This document shows, one piece after another, positions 7,720-16,612 of a stretch of DNA of 64,000 nt (position 1 is the stretch's first letter; each line of letters starts with the position of its first letter). Made by a program: the position numbers and the translations under genes. A model generated the notes under the pieces. It saw only the letters and a program-made list of their open reading frames with translations. It was not told where the DNA came from and did no database searches. The stretch comes from Cohnella lupini (lineage in GTDB: Bacteria > Bacillota > Bacilli > Paenibacillales > Paenibacillaceae): contig NZ_QRDY01000001.1 of assembly GCF_003386205.1 (NCBI RefSeq), positions 310,001 to 374,000 on the forward strand. The letters are read 5' to 3'.

Positions 7720-8046
7720 ATAAGAAATCCATATTCATGTCGCAGAAGGGAAACAAGTCGCGCGTATCCAAAGCCCAGAGAGTTGGCGGTTGCTGCGAGC
7801 CAACGTGAGGGACGTGACGAATATCCTCCCAGAGACGCTCTGCCGAACTTCAAGGACTCGTCCTTCGAACATTAAGCGGCGCCGGATGTCCTCCGTTACA
7901 GGGAACGCGCATAACGTAAGGACCGGCGGAATAACCGGCGACCTTCTGTGCGTTGCGAGTTGCCGTCGCATCTCCGAGAGGAGCTTGGACGGAACAAGGG
8001 TGGTAACGCGAGCTAACCTCGTCCCTTTCCAGGGATGGGGTTTTTA
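7720..8046 (+). promoter_or_regulatory. T-box riboswitch (tRNA-Ile responsive) controlling ileS
   Basis: The leader carries the T-box hallmarks. An AGAG-type motif and stem I lie near 7776. A specifier-loop candidate ATC (Ile codon) sits at 7823-7825 in GAATATCC. The conserved T-box sequence AAGGGTGGTAACGCG lies at about 7996-8010. It is followed by a terminator stem, CCTCGTCCCT (8017-8026) paired with AGGGATGGGG (8031-8040), and five T residues. Uncharged tRNA-Ile is expected to stabilise the antiterminator and permit ileS expression. The specifier position is my reading of the fold and was not computed. Confidence 0.9.
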
Positions 8047-8071
8047 TTATGGTTACGAGAGGAAGAGGACT

Positions 8072-11000
8072 ATGCAACGCGTAGACGTCAAGGAAAAAGC
8101 CAGAACCCGCGAGCAAAGGATACTCGGGCAATGGAGACAAGAGGACACGTTCCGTAAATCGATCGATAATCGCGAAGGAAAGCCCAATTTCGTTTTCTAC
8201 GAAGGACCTCCGACGGCAAACGGCAAACCACATATCGGTCATGTGCTGGGAAGGGTCATTAAAGACTTCGTGAGCCGTTACAAGACGATGTCGGGCTACC
8301 GCGTAATCCGTAAAGCAGGTTGGGATACGCACGGGTTGCCGGTCGAACTAGGCGTTGAGAAGCAGCTTGGCATTTCCGGCAAACAGGAGATCGAGAAATA
8401 CGGCGTCGAGCCTTTCATTATCAAATGCAAAGAAAGCGTGTTCGAATACGAGCGTCAATGGCGCGAGCTGACCGAAGCGATCGCGTATTGGACGGATATG
8501 GACGATCCATACATCACGTTGGACAATCGATATATCCAGAGCGTATGGCATATCCTGGCGACGATTCACGAGAAAGGGCTGCTGTATCGCGGACACCGCG
8601 TTAGCCCCTATTGTCCATGTTGCCAGACGACGCTCAGCTCGCATGAAGTAGCGCAAGGATACGAAGACGTTAAGGATCTGACGGCAACGGCTAAATTCAA
8701 GGTGAAGGAAACAGGCGAATTTATTTTGGCATGGACGACCACGCCATGGACATTGCCTGCGAACGTTGCCCTTGCCGTTAACCCGGAAATGGACTATATC
8801 CGCGCTCGCCAAGACGGCGAGACGTTAATCGTCGCTGCGGCGCTTGCGGACAAAGTGCTAAAGGGCAAGTACGAGACACTTGCGACCGTGAAAGGACGCG
8901 AGTTGGTAGGGCTGACTTATGAGCCGCTATTCCCTTATGTGACCGTGGAAAACGCGTATCGCGTTATCGATGCCGAATATGTTACCGATTCGAGCGGTAC
9001 GGGAATCGTTCATATCTCCCCCGCGCACGGGGAAGACGATTATCGCGTTGCCCGTCTGCATGGCGTTCCGATGCTGATGGTCGTGAACAACGAAGGGAAA
9101 TATATCGACGAAGTGACGGATTTGGCCGGACGTTTCGTCAAAGATTGCGACATCGACATCGTCAAGATGTTATCCGAATGCGGATTGTTGCACCATAAGG
9201 AAAGAATCGAGCATAGCTACCCATTCTGCTGGCGCTGCAAAACGCCTTTGCTCTACTATGCGACGGAAAGCTGGTTCATCAAGACGACAGCCGTCAAAGA
9301 TCAGCTAATCGAGAACAATAAGTCGATCCAATGGTATCCGGAGCATCTGCGCGATGGCCGATTCGGCAAGTTTCTCGAGGATTTGGTCGATTGGAATATC
9401 AGCCGGAACCGATATTGGGGTACTCCGCTGAACGTATGGACGTGCGAATCGTGCGGACTTGAGAAAGCGCCGCATAGCATCGAAGAGCTTCGTTCGCTCG
9501 CCATCGGAGATGTCGCGGAAAATATCGAGCTCCATAAGCCTTACGTAGATGCGATTCAGCTGCGCTGCGAATGCGGCGGCGTTATGAATCGGGCTTCGGA
9601 AGTGATCGACGTATGGTTCGACAGCGGATCGATGCCGTTCGCGCAATATTTTCACCCTTACGGCGACGAGAACAAATTTAACGAGCAGTATCCCGCGGAT
9701 TTCATCTGCGAGGGAATCGACCAAACGCGCGGATGGTTTTTCAGCTTATTGGCCGTCTCGACCCTCTATAACGGGAAAGCTCCTTACAAATCCGTTATTT
9801 CCACCGGCCACGTTCTCGACGAAAGCGGCCAGAAGATGAGCAAATCGAAAGGCAACGTCATCGATCCGTGGGAAATCATCGACGAATTCGGTACGGATGC
9901 GTTCCGCTGGTCGCTTCTTGCGGATAGCGCGCCGTGGAACAGCAAACGATTCTCCAAAGGAATCGTCGCCGAAGCGAAGTCCAAAGTGGTAGATACGCTA
10001 GTCAATACGCATGCGTTCTATGCCCTATATGCATCGATCGACGGCTACGTCGCAGCCGAGCACGATCAAGTGAAATCGAACAACAAGCTCGATCGCTGGA
10101 TCCTGTCGCGTTTGAATTCCTTGATCGCGGACGTAGCGAAAGGTCTGGAGGTCAACGACTTCCTCAATCCGGCCAAGGGAATCGAAATTTTCATCGACGA
10201 GCTATCGAACTGGTACGTTCGCCGTTCCCGCGACCGCTTCTGGGGAAGCGGCTTGACGGATAACAAAATCGCGGCTTATCAAACGCTGGGCGAAGTTCTG
10301 TTGACTTTATCCAAGCTGATAGCGCCTTACGCGCCGTTCGTATCCGAAGATATCTACGGAAATCTAGGCGGCAAAGGAAGCGTCCATCTGGCGGATTATC
10401 CGCAAGCCGATCCAACGGCGATCGATTCGGCTCTGGAGAGGGATATGGCTACCGCGAGGAACATCGTGGAGCTTGCTCGCAATATCCGCAACGAGTCCAG
10501 CTTGAAGACTCGCCAGCCTTTGTCCGAGCTGCTCGTTTCCTTGAACGGAGATTTCGACCTAGCGGGTTACGAAGATATCATCAAGGATGAAATCAACGTG
10601 AAGACGATCACGCTCGTGAGCGACGACAGCGGCTTCGTGAATTTCAATCTCAAGTTGAACTTGAAGGTAGCCGGGAAAAAATACGGTAAACACGTCGGTC
10701 CGATCCAAGCTGCGTTCAAGGGATTGTCCAGCGACGAAACTCGCAACGTCGTACAATCCGGAAGTTATGCTTACGTCTCTGCGGACGGCGAAGCGCTGTC
10801 GGTCGGTATCGACGAAATCCTCGTCGAGAAGGAAGCGAAAACAGGCTTTGCGTCGGCATCCGGAGGCGGACTGACCGTTGCGTTGAACACGGATATTACG
10901 CCGGAGCTGGAGCAAGAGGGTTGGGTGCGCGAAGTCATTCGCGCGGTTCAGGACACTCGCAAGAAGCTCGACCTTCCGATCGAGAAGAGGGTAGACCTCG

Positions 11001-11164
11001 TTCTTCATGTCGATGCGGAGTTGGAAGCCGCCTTAAAAGCGTTCGATAACGTATTGAAGGATAACGTGCTCGTGAATCAAGTATCGTTCGGGAAAACCGC
11101 CGATATGGAAACGGTGTTGGCGGGAGAGAAATCAATCGGCGTCGCCATCGTAACGGAAGCATAA
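8072..11164 (+). CDS. ileS: Isoleucyl-tRNA synthetase, long (type 2-like) form
   Basis: Class I synthetase charging tRNA-Ile, 1030 residues. The ATP-binding HIGH motif is at 54-57 within PPTANGKPHIGHV and KMSKS is near 588. The editing (CP1) domain lies between them, with TTTPWTLPANVAL. The length, and the block FICEGIDQTRGWFFSLLAVSTLY, resemble eukaryote-like/type 2 enzymes (about 1030 residues) more than the 921-residue type 1 enzyme of B. subtilis. Type 2 enzymes are typically less sensitive to mupirocin; that is an inference here. The HIGH motif is canonical, not the swapped form reported for hyper-resistant variants. ATG 8072 follows GAGGAAGAGG; the open frame back to 7790 is T-box leader. 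Confidence 0.95.
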   Translation: MQRVDVKEKARTREQRILGQWRQEDTFRKSIDNREGKPNFVFYEGPPTANGKPHIGHVLGRVIKDFVSRYKTMSGYRVIRKAGWDTHGLPVELGVEKQLGISGKQEIEKYGVEPFIIKCKESVFEYERQWRELTEAIAYWTDMDDPYITLDNRYIQSVWHILATIHEKGLLYRGHRVSPYCPCCQTTLSSHEVAQGYEDVKDLTATAKFKVKETGEFILAWTTTPWTLPANVALAVNPEMDYIRARQDGETLIVAAALADKVLKGKYETLATVKGRELVGLTYEPLFPYVTVENAYRVIDAEYVTDSSGTGIVHISPAHGEDDYRVARLHGVPMLMVVNNEGKYIDEVTDLAGRFVKDCDIDIVKMLSECGLLHHKERIEHSYPFCWRCKTPLLYYATESWFIKTTAVKDQLIENNKSIQWYPEHLRDGRFGKFLEDLVDWNISRNRYWGTPLNVWTCESCGLEKAPHSIEELRSLAIGDVAENIELHKPYVDAIQLRCECGGVMNRASEVIDVWFDSGSMPFAQYFHPYGDENKFNEQYPADFICEGIDQTRGWFFSLLAVSTLYNGKAPYKSVISTGHVLDESGQKMSKSKGNVIDPWEIIDEFGTDAFRWSLLADSAPWNSKRFSKGIVAEAKSKVVDTLVNTHAFYALYASIDGYVAAEHDQVKSNNKLDRWILSRLNSLIADVAKGLEVNDFLNPAKGIEIFIDELSNWYVRRSRDRFWGSGLTDNKIAAYQTLGEVLLTLSKLIAPYAPFVSEDIYGNLGGKGSVHLADYPQADPTAIDSALERDMATARNIVELARNIRNESSLKTRQPLSELLVSLNGDFDLAGYEDIIKDEINVKTITLVSDDSGFVNFNLKLNLKVAGKKYGKHVGPIQAAFKGLSSDETRNVVQSGSYAYVSADGEALSVGIDEILVEKEAKTGFASASGGGLTVALNTDITPELEQEGWVREVIRAVQDTRKKLDLPIEKRVDLVLHVDAELEAALKAFDNVLKDNVLVNQVSFGKTADMETVLAGEKSIGVAIVTEA

Positions 11165-11206
11165 TTCAACGGCCGACAGGCTAAACATAATAAGGAAGAC
11201 GATAAG

Positions 11207-11262
11207 ACGAGCTCCAATCTTAGCGAATGGCATTTATTGCTTTCGCGAAGAGGGCTCGTTTT
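11207..11262 (+). terminator. Probable terminator after ileS
   Basis: ACGAGC (11207-11212) pairs with GCTCGT (11254-11259). A nested AGCGAA/TTCGC stem lies inside, and TTTTG follows. The stem is imperfect and the T-tract short, so confidence is moderate. Confidence 0.55.
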
Positions 11263-11306
11263 GTATTCGGCGGGTTCCGAACGGATACGCGGAGAGGTTG
11301 AGGGGA

Positions 11307-11708
11307 ATGAGCAACGATTCCAAGAACGATAAGCCGAATCAAATCAAAGTAAGGACGCCATCTTCAGGCGCCGTCGCATCGACGAACCACCTTGCGGAAG
11401 AAGCGAAGGAACTGAGGGGGACGCTAAGATTCCTGACGGAGAAGCTGGAGCGGATATCGGTTGATATGGAGAAAGCGCAGCTAAAAGAATACGTGAACTT
11501 AATGCAGAAACCATGGCAGTTGATATGGAGAAATTTCATTTCCGGATTGTCCCGCGGAGTAGGTATCGCGCTCGGATTTACTTTCTTCGCCGCGACGATC
11601 GTATACTTGCTGCAGTTTCTCGGGGCGCTCAATTTGCCTATCGTGGGGGATTATATCGCGGATATCGTGCGGATCGTTCAGCGGCAGCTTGAGATTAATC
11701 CTTATTAA
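11307..11708 (+). CDS. DUF5665 domain membrane protein
   Basis: A 133-residue protein of unknown function. The N-terminal third is polar and basic. It is followed by a helical segment with coiled-coil character (ELRGTLRFLTEKLERISVDM) and the family block EYVNLMQKPWQLIWRNFISGLSRGVGIALGFT, then one transmembrane helix (about residues 80-102) and a short C-terminal amphipathic tail. The arrangement fits DUF5665 proteins of Firmicutes. ATG 11307 is preferred over the in-frame TTG 11298 because the purine-rich GAGGTTGAGGGG lies just before it. It is convergent with yteA. Confidence 0.75.
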   Translation: MSNDSKNDKPNQIKVRTPSSGAVASTNHLAEEAKELRGTLRFLTEKLERISVDMEKAQLKEYVNLMQKPWQLIWRNFISGLSRGVGIALGFTFFAATIVYLLQFLGALNLPIVGDYIADIVRIVQRQLEINPY

Positions 11709-11742
11709 ATCGTGTTTTTTGACGCCGGAAAGCCCGGCCTTC

Positions 11743-11854
11743 GCAGATGTATCTCTCTCCAGCCGCGTGCTCTCCGCCCATTGCCCTGATTAGAATTAAA
11801 GGTGGCAATGGGCTCCAAGAGGCGGACGTAAACTCTTACGAGAGATACATCTGC
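11743..11854. other. Long inverted-repeat element that can fold as a three-way junction
   Basis: A perfect 15-bp outer stem is formed by 11743-11757 and 11840-11854 (GCAGATGTATCTCTC and its complement). Inside are a perfect 10-bp hairpin, GCCCATTGCC (11776-11785) with 11804-11813, and a small CGTAA/TTACG hairpin (11827-11840). It lies between two convergent genes and lacks a T-tract. It could be a structured RNA, a bidirectional terminator-like barrier or a small palindromic mobile repeat (MITE). I do not recognise it as a known RNA family. Confidence 0.6.
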
Positions 11855-11919
11855 TGCGGCGTGCTAGCGGCGACCTAAAACACAATAAAGCAAATCCCAA
11901 GCTGGCTGAACTGGCTATT

Positions 11920-12654
11920 TTAGAGTTCGTCCGCGAGCTCGTCCGGCTCGAGGAGGTGGTCGCCTTCGTTGTTCGCCATATATCGGCGGTAAGCGTTGTT
12001 TCGTACGACCGTTACGTTATGGCCGGTAATGTCGGTGGCCAAGAAGCTTTCCAGCGGTTCGACGAATCCATCGTTTTCGTCGGCTTCGATCGCCATGTGA
12101 TCATAATCCGAAATGTTGTTACCTTCAGCCATAGCAGGGCTGTTGGAGCTTCCCCAAGACTCGACGATCTGCCATGCATCTTCGCCGTCGAATCCGTTCT
12201 GACCTTCCTTTTCGTCCAGGCTAGTGCGTCCGAATGGCGGATAAAGGAATTCTTCTTCGACCGGTCGGTCGTTGGACGGCTCTTGGCGCGGTTCATGCTC
12301 GATGCAATAGATGGCAGTGGGGAGAGCTTCGAGCCTTTCTAGAGGAATAAACTTGCCGCACGCGACACAATGACCGTATTCCCCTGTGTCCATCCGCGCC
12401 AATGCGGCGTCAACCCGTTCCAGCCGGAAAGCTTCCTTTTCCAGTAAAGACAAGTCTTTGCTTCGCTCGAACATTTCGGTAGCCGAGTCCGCAGGGTGAT
12501 TATCGATTCCCGATAACTCTCCGGTCGAATCGCGAAAGGAAGCCGCCAATCCGAAATGGCCGTTTCCGCGCACGCGTTGCTCAAGATCGCTTCGTTCCTG
12601 AAGCAGACGCCGCCTAAGCGTTTGGATTGCTTCTTGATCTAACGGAATAGTCAA
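11920..12654 (-). CDS. yteA: YteA-like TraR/DksA zinc-finger protein
   Basis: A 244-residue protein of the yteA-type sporulation-associated TraR/DksA subgroup. A coiled-coil N-terminal region (ALRRRLLQERSDLEQRV-like, then ATEMFERSKDLSLLEKEAFRLERVDAALARM) leads into a C4-type finger, CVACGKFIPLERLEALPTAIYC then EH, in which the last ligand is His. An acidic C-terminal tail follows. DksA-type proteins act on RNA polymerase through its secondary channel; whether YteA does is unknown. I chose TTG 12654, which is preceded by AAGGGAG at 8-bp spacing. The ATG at 12672 has no SD sequence. Confidence 0.82.
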   Translation of the reverse strand: MTIPLDQEAIQTLRRRLLQERSDLEQRVRGNGHFGLAASFRDSTGELSGIDNHPADSATEMFERSKDLSLLEKEAFRLERVDAALARMDTGEYGHCVACGKFIPLERLEALPTAIYCIEHEPRQEPSNDRPVEEEFLYPPFGRTSLDEKEGQNGFDGEDAWQIVESWGSSNSPAMAEGNNISDYDHMAIEADENDGFVEPLESFLATDITGHNVTVVRNNAYRRYMANNEGDHLLEPDELADEL

Positions 12655-12840
12655 GATGTCCACTCCCTTCATTTTCTGTCTGACCGATAGTTTTCACGGT
12701 TTCGATCGGTTTTACGTGCGGTCGGCGAAGGGCAAGTATGGAGGCGCTGTCGTTATTTGCAAGCTCTTCATGGACGCTCCTTATCGCATTGTGATAAAAT
12801 CAACACGCAGGAGAAACAGACGAAGGGCGGAAAAGAACGG

Positions 12841-13368
12841 ATGCAACGTCGTATTTGGCCAATTTGGGCATATTATGTGGTAGCTATTGTCGTGTTCCTG
12901 ATCGATTACGCAAGCAAAAAAATAATCGATCGAACGGTAGAACTCGATACGGAGAGAATACCGGTATTAGGGGATTTCTTCATCGTGACTCACATCCGCA
13001 ATTCGGGCGCGGCTTTCGGAATGCTGCAAGGCGGACGATGGTTTTTTCTGGTCATTACGATTGTAGTGGTCGTAGGAATACTATGGTATCTTCATCGCTC
13101 CTATCGCACGGGCAGCGGGCTGTTAATGTTCGCTTTAGCGACGATTCTAGGCGGTGCGGTCGGCAATTTCTTGGATCGCGCGTTGTTCGGAGAAGTAATC
13201 GATTTTCTGCAATTCAATTTTGGCTCTTACACGTTCCCGATTTTCAACTTGGCGGATTCCGCGATCGTATGCGGCGTTGCTCTGGTGATCTTGGACGCGC
13301 TGCTGACCATGAAACAGGAGAATAACTCGAATGGCAATGAAGAAAAACCACATGAACGACCCGTCTGA
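12841..13368 (+). CDS. lspA: Lipoprotein signal peptidase (signal peptidase II)
   Basis: A membrane aspartyl protease that removes signal peptides from diacylglyceryl-modified prolipoproteins. It has 175 residues and four transmembrane helices (about 10-24, 64-83, 93-108 and 132-155). The catalytic aspartates are D112 in GNFLDR and D139 in FNLADS, and the NSGAAFG block is present. ATG 12841 follows GGGCGG; an upstream in-frame ATG at 12757 adds a non-conserved basic leader. The 3' end overlaps rluD by 38 bp, the usual lspA-rluD pair upstream of pyr genes. Several substrates are encoded in this window (nagZ, the HlyD-like and solute-binding lipoproteins). Confidence 0.95.
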   Translation: MQRRIWPIWAYYVVAIVVFLIDYASKKIIDRTVELDTERIPVLGDFFIVTHIRNSGAAFGMLQGGRWFFLVITIVVVVGILWYLHRSYRTGSGLLMFALATILGGAVGNFLDRALFGEVIDFLQFNFGSYTFPIFNLADSAIVCGVALVILDALLTMKQENNSNGNEEKPHERPV

Positions 13369-14335
13369 GTCGTTGGAGCTTGACGCCAACTCCAAGGATG
13401 ACGGCATAGATAACCGATTTGATTGGAACGTAGAGGAAGAGCACGCCGGAGAACGGATCGATAAGCATATCGCCGAAATAATGGCCGATAACAAATCCGT
13501 TTCCCGTTCCCAGGTTCAAGAGTGGATTCGAAACGGGGCCGTGACAATTAATGGAAGCCCGGTCAAAGCGAATTCCAAAGTAGCGAAGAACGACCAAATT
13601 CACGTCACCTTACCGGAACCTGAGCCTCTGGAAGCGCACCCTGAGAATATTCCGCTCGAGGTGATTTTCGAGGATAGCGACGTCATCGTCATCAATAAAC
13701 CCCGAGGCATGGTCGTTCACCCGGCAGTCGGACACCCGAGCGGGACGGTCGTAAACGCGCTGCTGTATCATTGCAAGGATTTGTCCGGCATTAACGGCGT
13801 GATGAGACCGGGTATCGTGCATCGAATCGATAAGGACACTTCGGGATTGCTTATGGTGGCCAAGAACGATTTGGCGCATTCTTCGCTCGCGGAGCAGCTT
13901 AAGGAGCATACCGTTAACAGACGTTATTCCGCGCTGGTATACGGGGTCATGCAGCATGACAAGGGAACGATCGACGCTCCGATTGGACGAGCCAACCATG
14001 ATCGGAAGCTGTACGTCGTCACCGACAAAAACAGCAAGCACGCGGTTACGCATTTCGCCGTTACCGAGCGCTTCGATGAATATACGCTGCTCGAGCTTAA
14101 GCTTGAAACCGGCCGTACGCACCAGATCAGAGTTCACATGAAATATATCGGCTTTCCGCTCGTCGGAGATCCTGTATACGGAGGCAGAAGCGGTCGTACT
14201 CTCGGCATGCGCGGACAAGCCTTGCACGCGGAAGTACTCGGCTTCAACCACCCCCGTTCCGGAGAATACATGGAGTTCTCGGTACCTATTCCGGCCGACC
14301 TAGAGCATTCGCTGGATATCTTAAGAACTCGCTAA
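13331..14335 (+). CDS. rluD: Large-subunit rRNA pseudouridine synthase, RluD family
   Basis: A 334-residue enzyme isomerising uridine to pseudouridine in 23S rRNA, probably the helix 69 region as for RluD. An N-terminal S4 RNA-binding domain covers about residues 38-95 (ERIDKHIAEI...VQEWIRNGAVTINGSPVK). The catalytic domain has the motif HRIDKDTSGLLM with catalytic D167, plus LETGRTHQIRVHM and FPLVGDPVYGG. The first 30 residues are a polar extension. ATG 13331 has CAGGAGAA 9 bp upstream and lies within lspA, suggesting translational coupling. Confidence 0.93.
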   Translation: MAMKKNHMNDPSESLELDANSKDDGIDNRFDWNVEEEHAGERIDKHIAEIMADNKSVSRSQVQEWIRNGAVTINGSPVKANSKVAKNDQIHVTLPEPEPLEAHPENIPLEVIFEDSDVIVINKPRGMVVHPAVGHPSGTVVNALLYHCKDLSGINGVMRPGIVHRIDKDTSGLLMVAKNDLAHSSLAEQLKEHTVNRRYSALVYGVMQHDKGTIDAPIGRANHDRKLYVVTDKNSKHAVTHFAVTERFDEYTLLELKLETGRTHQIRVHMKYIGFPLVGDPVYGGRSGRTLGMRGQALHAEVLGFNHPRSGEYMEFSVPIPADLEHSLDILRTR

Positions 14336-14472
14336 ACGAGCCAATTGGACAAGCGAGCCGATTTCTGCAAATGATCTGCGTAAAAATCCATGGTTAATCC
14401 CCGACGGTTAAGCCATAGTTTGAATTATAGTAGAGAAACTAATGACTTTCTAAGTCTAAGGAGTGTCGTGAC

Positions 14473-15726
14473 TTGAGCGTGGAACAATATCAATCGACTT
14501 TCATTCAAGAGCAATTCGCAAGCCGCATCGGCGGCTCCAACTATGGCAAGGATACGAACATCTATAAGTTCGAGAAAATCAAAAGAGCCAAAGCGGCTGC
14601 CAAGAAAGCTCATCCCGACGTGGAACTGATCGACATGGGCGTCGGCGAGCCGGACGAGATGGCGGATGCCGGCATCGTGGCTAAGCTGGCCGAAGAAGCT
14701 GCGAAGCCCGAGAACCGCGGATACGCGGATAACGGGATTCCGGAATTCAAAGCGGCGGCTGCCAAGTATTTGAAGGAAGTATTTTCCGTTGACGGTATCG
14801 ATGCCGAGAGCGAAGTTCTTCATACGATCGGCGCCAAGCCGGCCCTGGCGATGTTGCCGACGGTGTTCATCAACCCGGGCGACGTCACGATCATGACCGT
14901 GCCGGGCTATCCGGTTATGGGCACGCACACCAAATATCTTGGCGGCGAAGTTTACAATATTAAGCTGACGAAGGAAAACAACTTCCTGCCTGATATCGAA
15001 GCGATTCCGGAAGATATCTCGAAGCGCGCGAAGTTGCTTTACTTGAACTATCCGAACAATCCAACCGGCGCCGCGGCAACGGTCGAGTTTTTCGAGAAGG
15101 TAATCGCGTGGGCGAAAAAATACAATGTCGTGGTCGTACATGATGCTCCTTATGCGGCGCTGACTTACGACGGCGTTAAACCGTTCAGCTTCTTGTCCGT
15201 ACCGGGTGCGAAAGACGTCGGCGTGGAATTGCATTCCTTGTCCAAGTCCTTCAACATGACGGGCTGGCGGATCGGCTTCATCGCCGGTAACCCGCTTATC
15301 GTCAAAGCATTCGGAGACGTCAAGGACAACAGCGACTCCGGACAATTCATCGCCATCCAGAAAGCGGCGGCATACGGTCTTAACAATCCGCAAATTACCG
15401 AAGCGATCTCGGCCAAATACTCGCGTCGTCATAACATGCTCGTAGCGGCATTGAACGAAATCGGCTTCCGCGCCGAGAAACCGAAAGGCTCCTTCTTCCT
15501 TTACGTAGAAGCACCTAAAGGGATCGTCGGCGGACAGCGCTTCGAATCGGCGGAAGATTTCTCTCAATATCTAATCCGCGAGAAGTTGATTTCAACCGTT
15601 CCGTGGGAAGACGCGGGCAAATTCGTTCGGTTCTCCGTCACTTTCATCGCCCAAGGCGAAACGGAAGAAGCACGGGTTATCGACGAGATTAAACGCCGTC
15701 TGACGGACGTACAATTCGAGTTTTAA
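14473..15726 (+). CDS. dapL: LL-diaminopimelate aminotransferase
   Basis: A PLP-dependent class I/II aminotransferase, 417 residues. It is best matched to DapL, which converts tetrahydrodipicolinate directly to LL-diaminopimelate for lysine and peptidoglycan synthesis. The N-terminal block SRIGGSNYGKDTNIYKFEKI and VGEPDEMADAGIV are DapL-like. The PLP lysine is K258 in SLSKSFNMTGWRIGF, and YPNNPTGA precedes it. The start is TTG 14473 behind AAGGAG. It is monocistronic in appearance, with the pyr promoter immediately after. Another acceptor specificity within the family cannot be excluded from sequence alone. Confidence 0.87.
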   Translation: MSVEQYQSTFIQEQFASRIGGSNYGKDTNIYKFEKIKRAKAAAKKAHPDVELIDMGVGEPDEMADAGIVAKLAEEAAKPENRGYADNGIPEFKAAAAKYLKEVFSVDGIDAESEVLHTIGAKPALAMLPTVFINPGDVTIMTVPGYPVMGTHTKYLGGEVYNIKLTKENNFLPDIEAIPEDISKRAKLLYLNYPNNPTGAAATVEFFEKVIAWAKKYNVVVVHDAPYAALTYDGVKPFSFLSVPGAKDVGVELHSLSKSFNMTGWRIGFIAGNPLIVKAFGDVKDNSDSGQFIAIQKAAAYGLNNPQITEAISAKYSRRHNMLVAALNEIGFRAEKPKGSFFLYVEAPKGIVGGQRFESAEDFSQYLIREKLISTVPWEDAGKFVRFSVTFIAQGETEEARVIDEIKRRLTDVQFEF

Positions 15727-15741
15727 TTCGACTCGAATTCC

Positions 15742-15770
15742 TTGACACTTCATGTCGAACATGGGATAAT
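15742..15770 (+). promoter_or_regulatory. Sigma-A promoter of the pyr operon
   Basis: TTGACA (15742-15747), an exact 17-bp spacer and GATAAT (15765-15770). Transcription should start near 15777, just upstream of the PyrR-binding hairpin. Confidence 0.9.
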
Positions 15771-15790
15771 AATCGTTAATGAAACGGGTA

Positions 15791-16565
<775 letters not shown>

Positions 16566-16612
16566 CGCCAGCAATCAACACACCAGCATCAGCAGAGGAG
16601 GCGCTACTATAC

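Noticed and set aside
7790-8071. N-terminal extension of IleRS by 94 residues
   Set aside because: This DNA is the T-box leader including its terminator; the ATG at 8072 has the SD sequence and the family's N-terminus.
14425-15567. 380-codon minus-strand frame opposite dapL
   Set aside because: Antisense shadow of a well-recognised aminotransferase; Arg/Asp/Phe-rich composition without family features.
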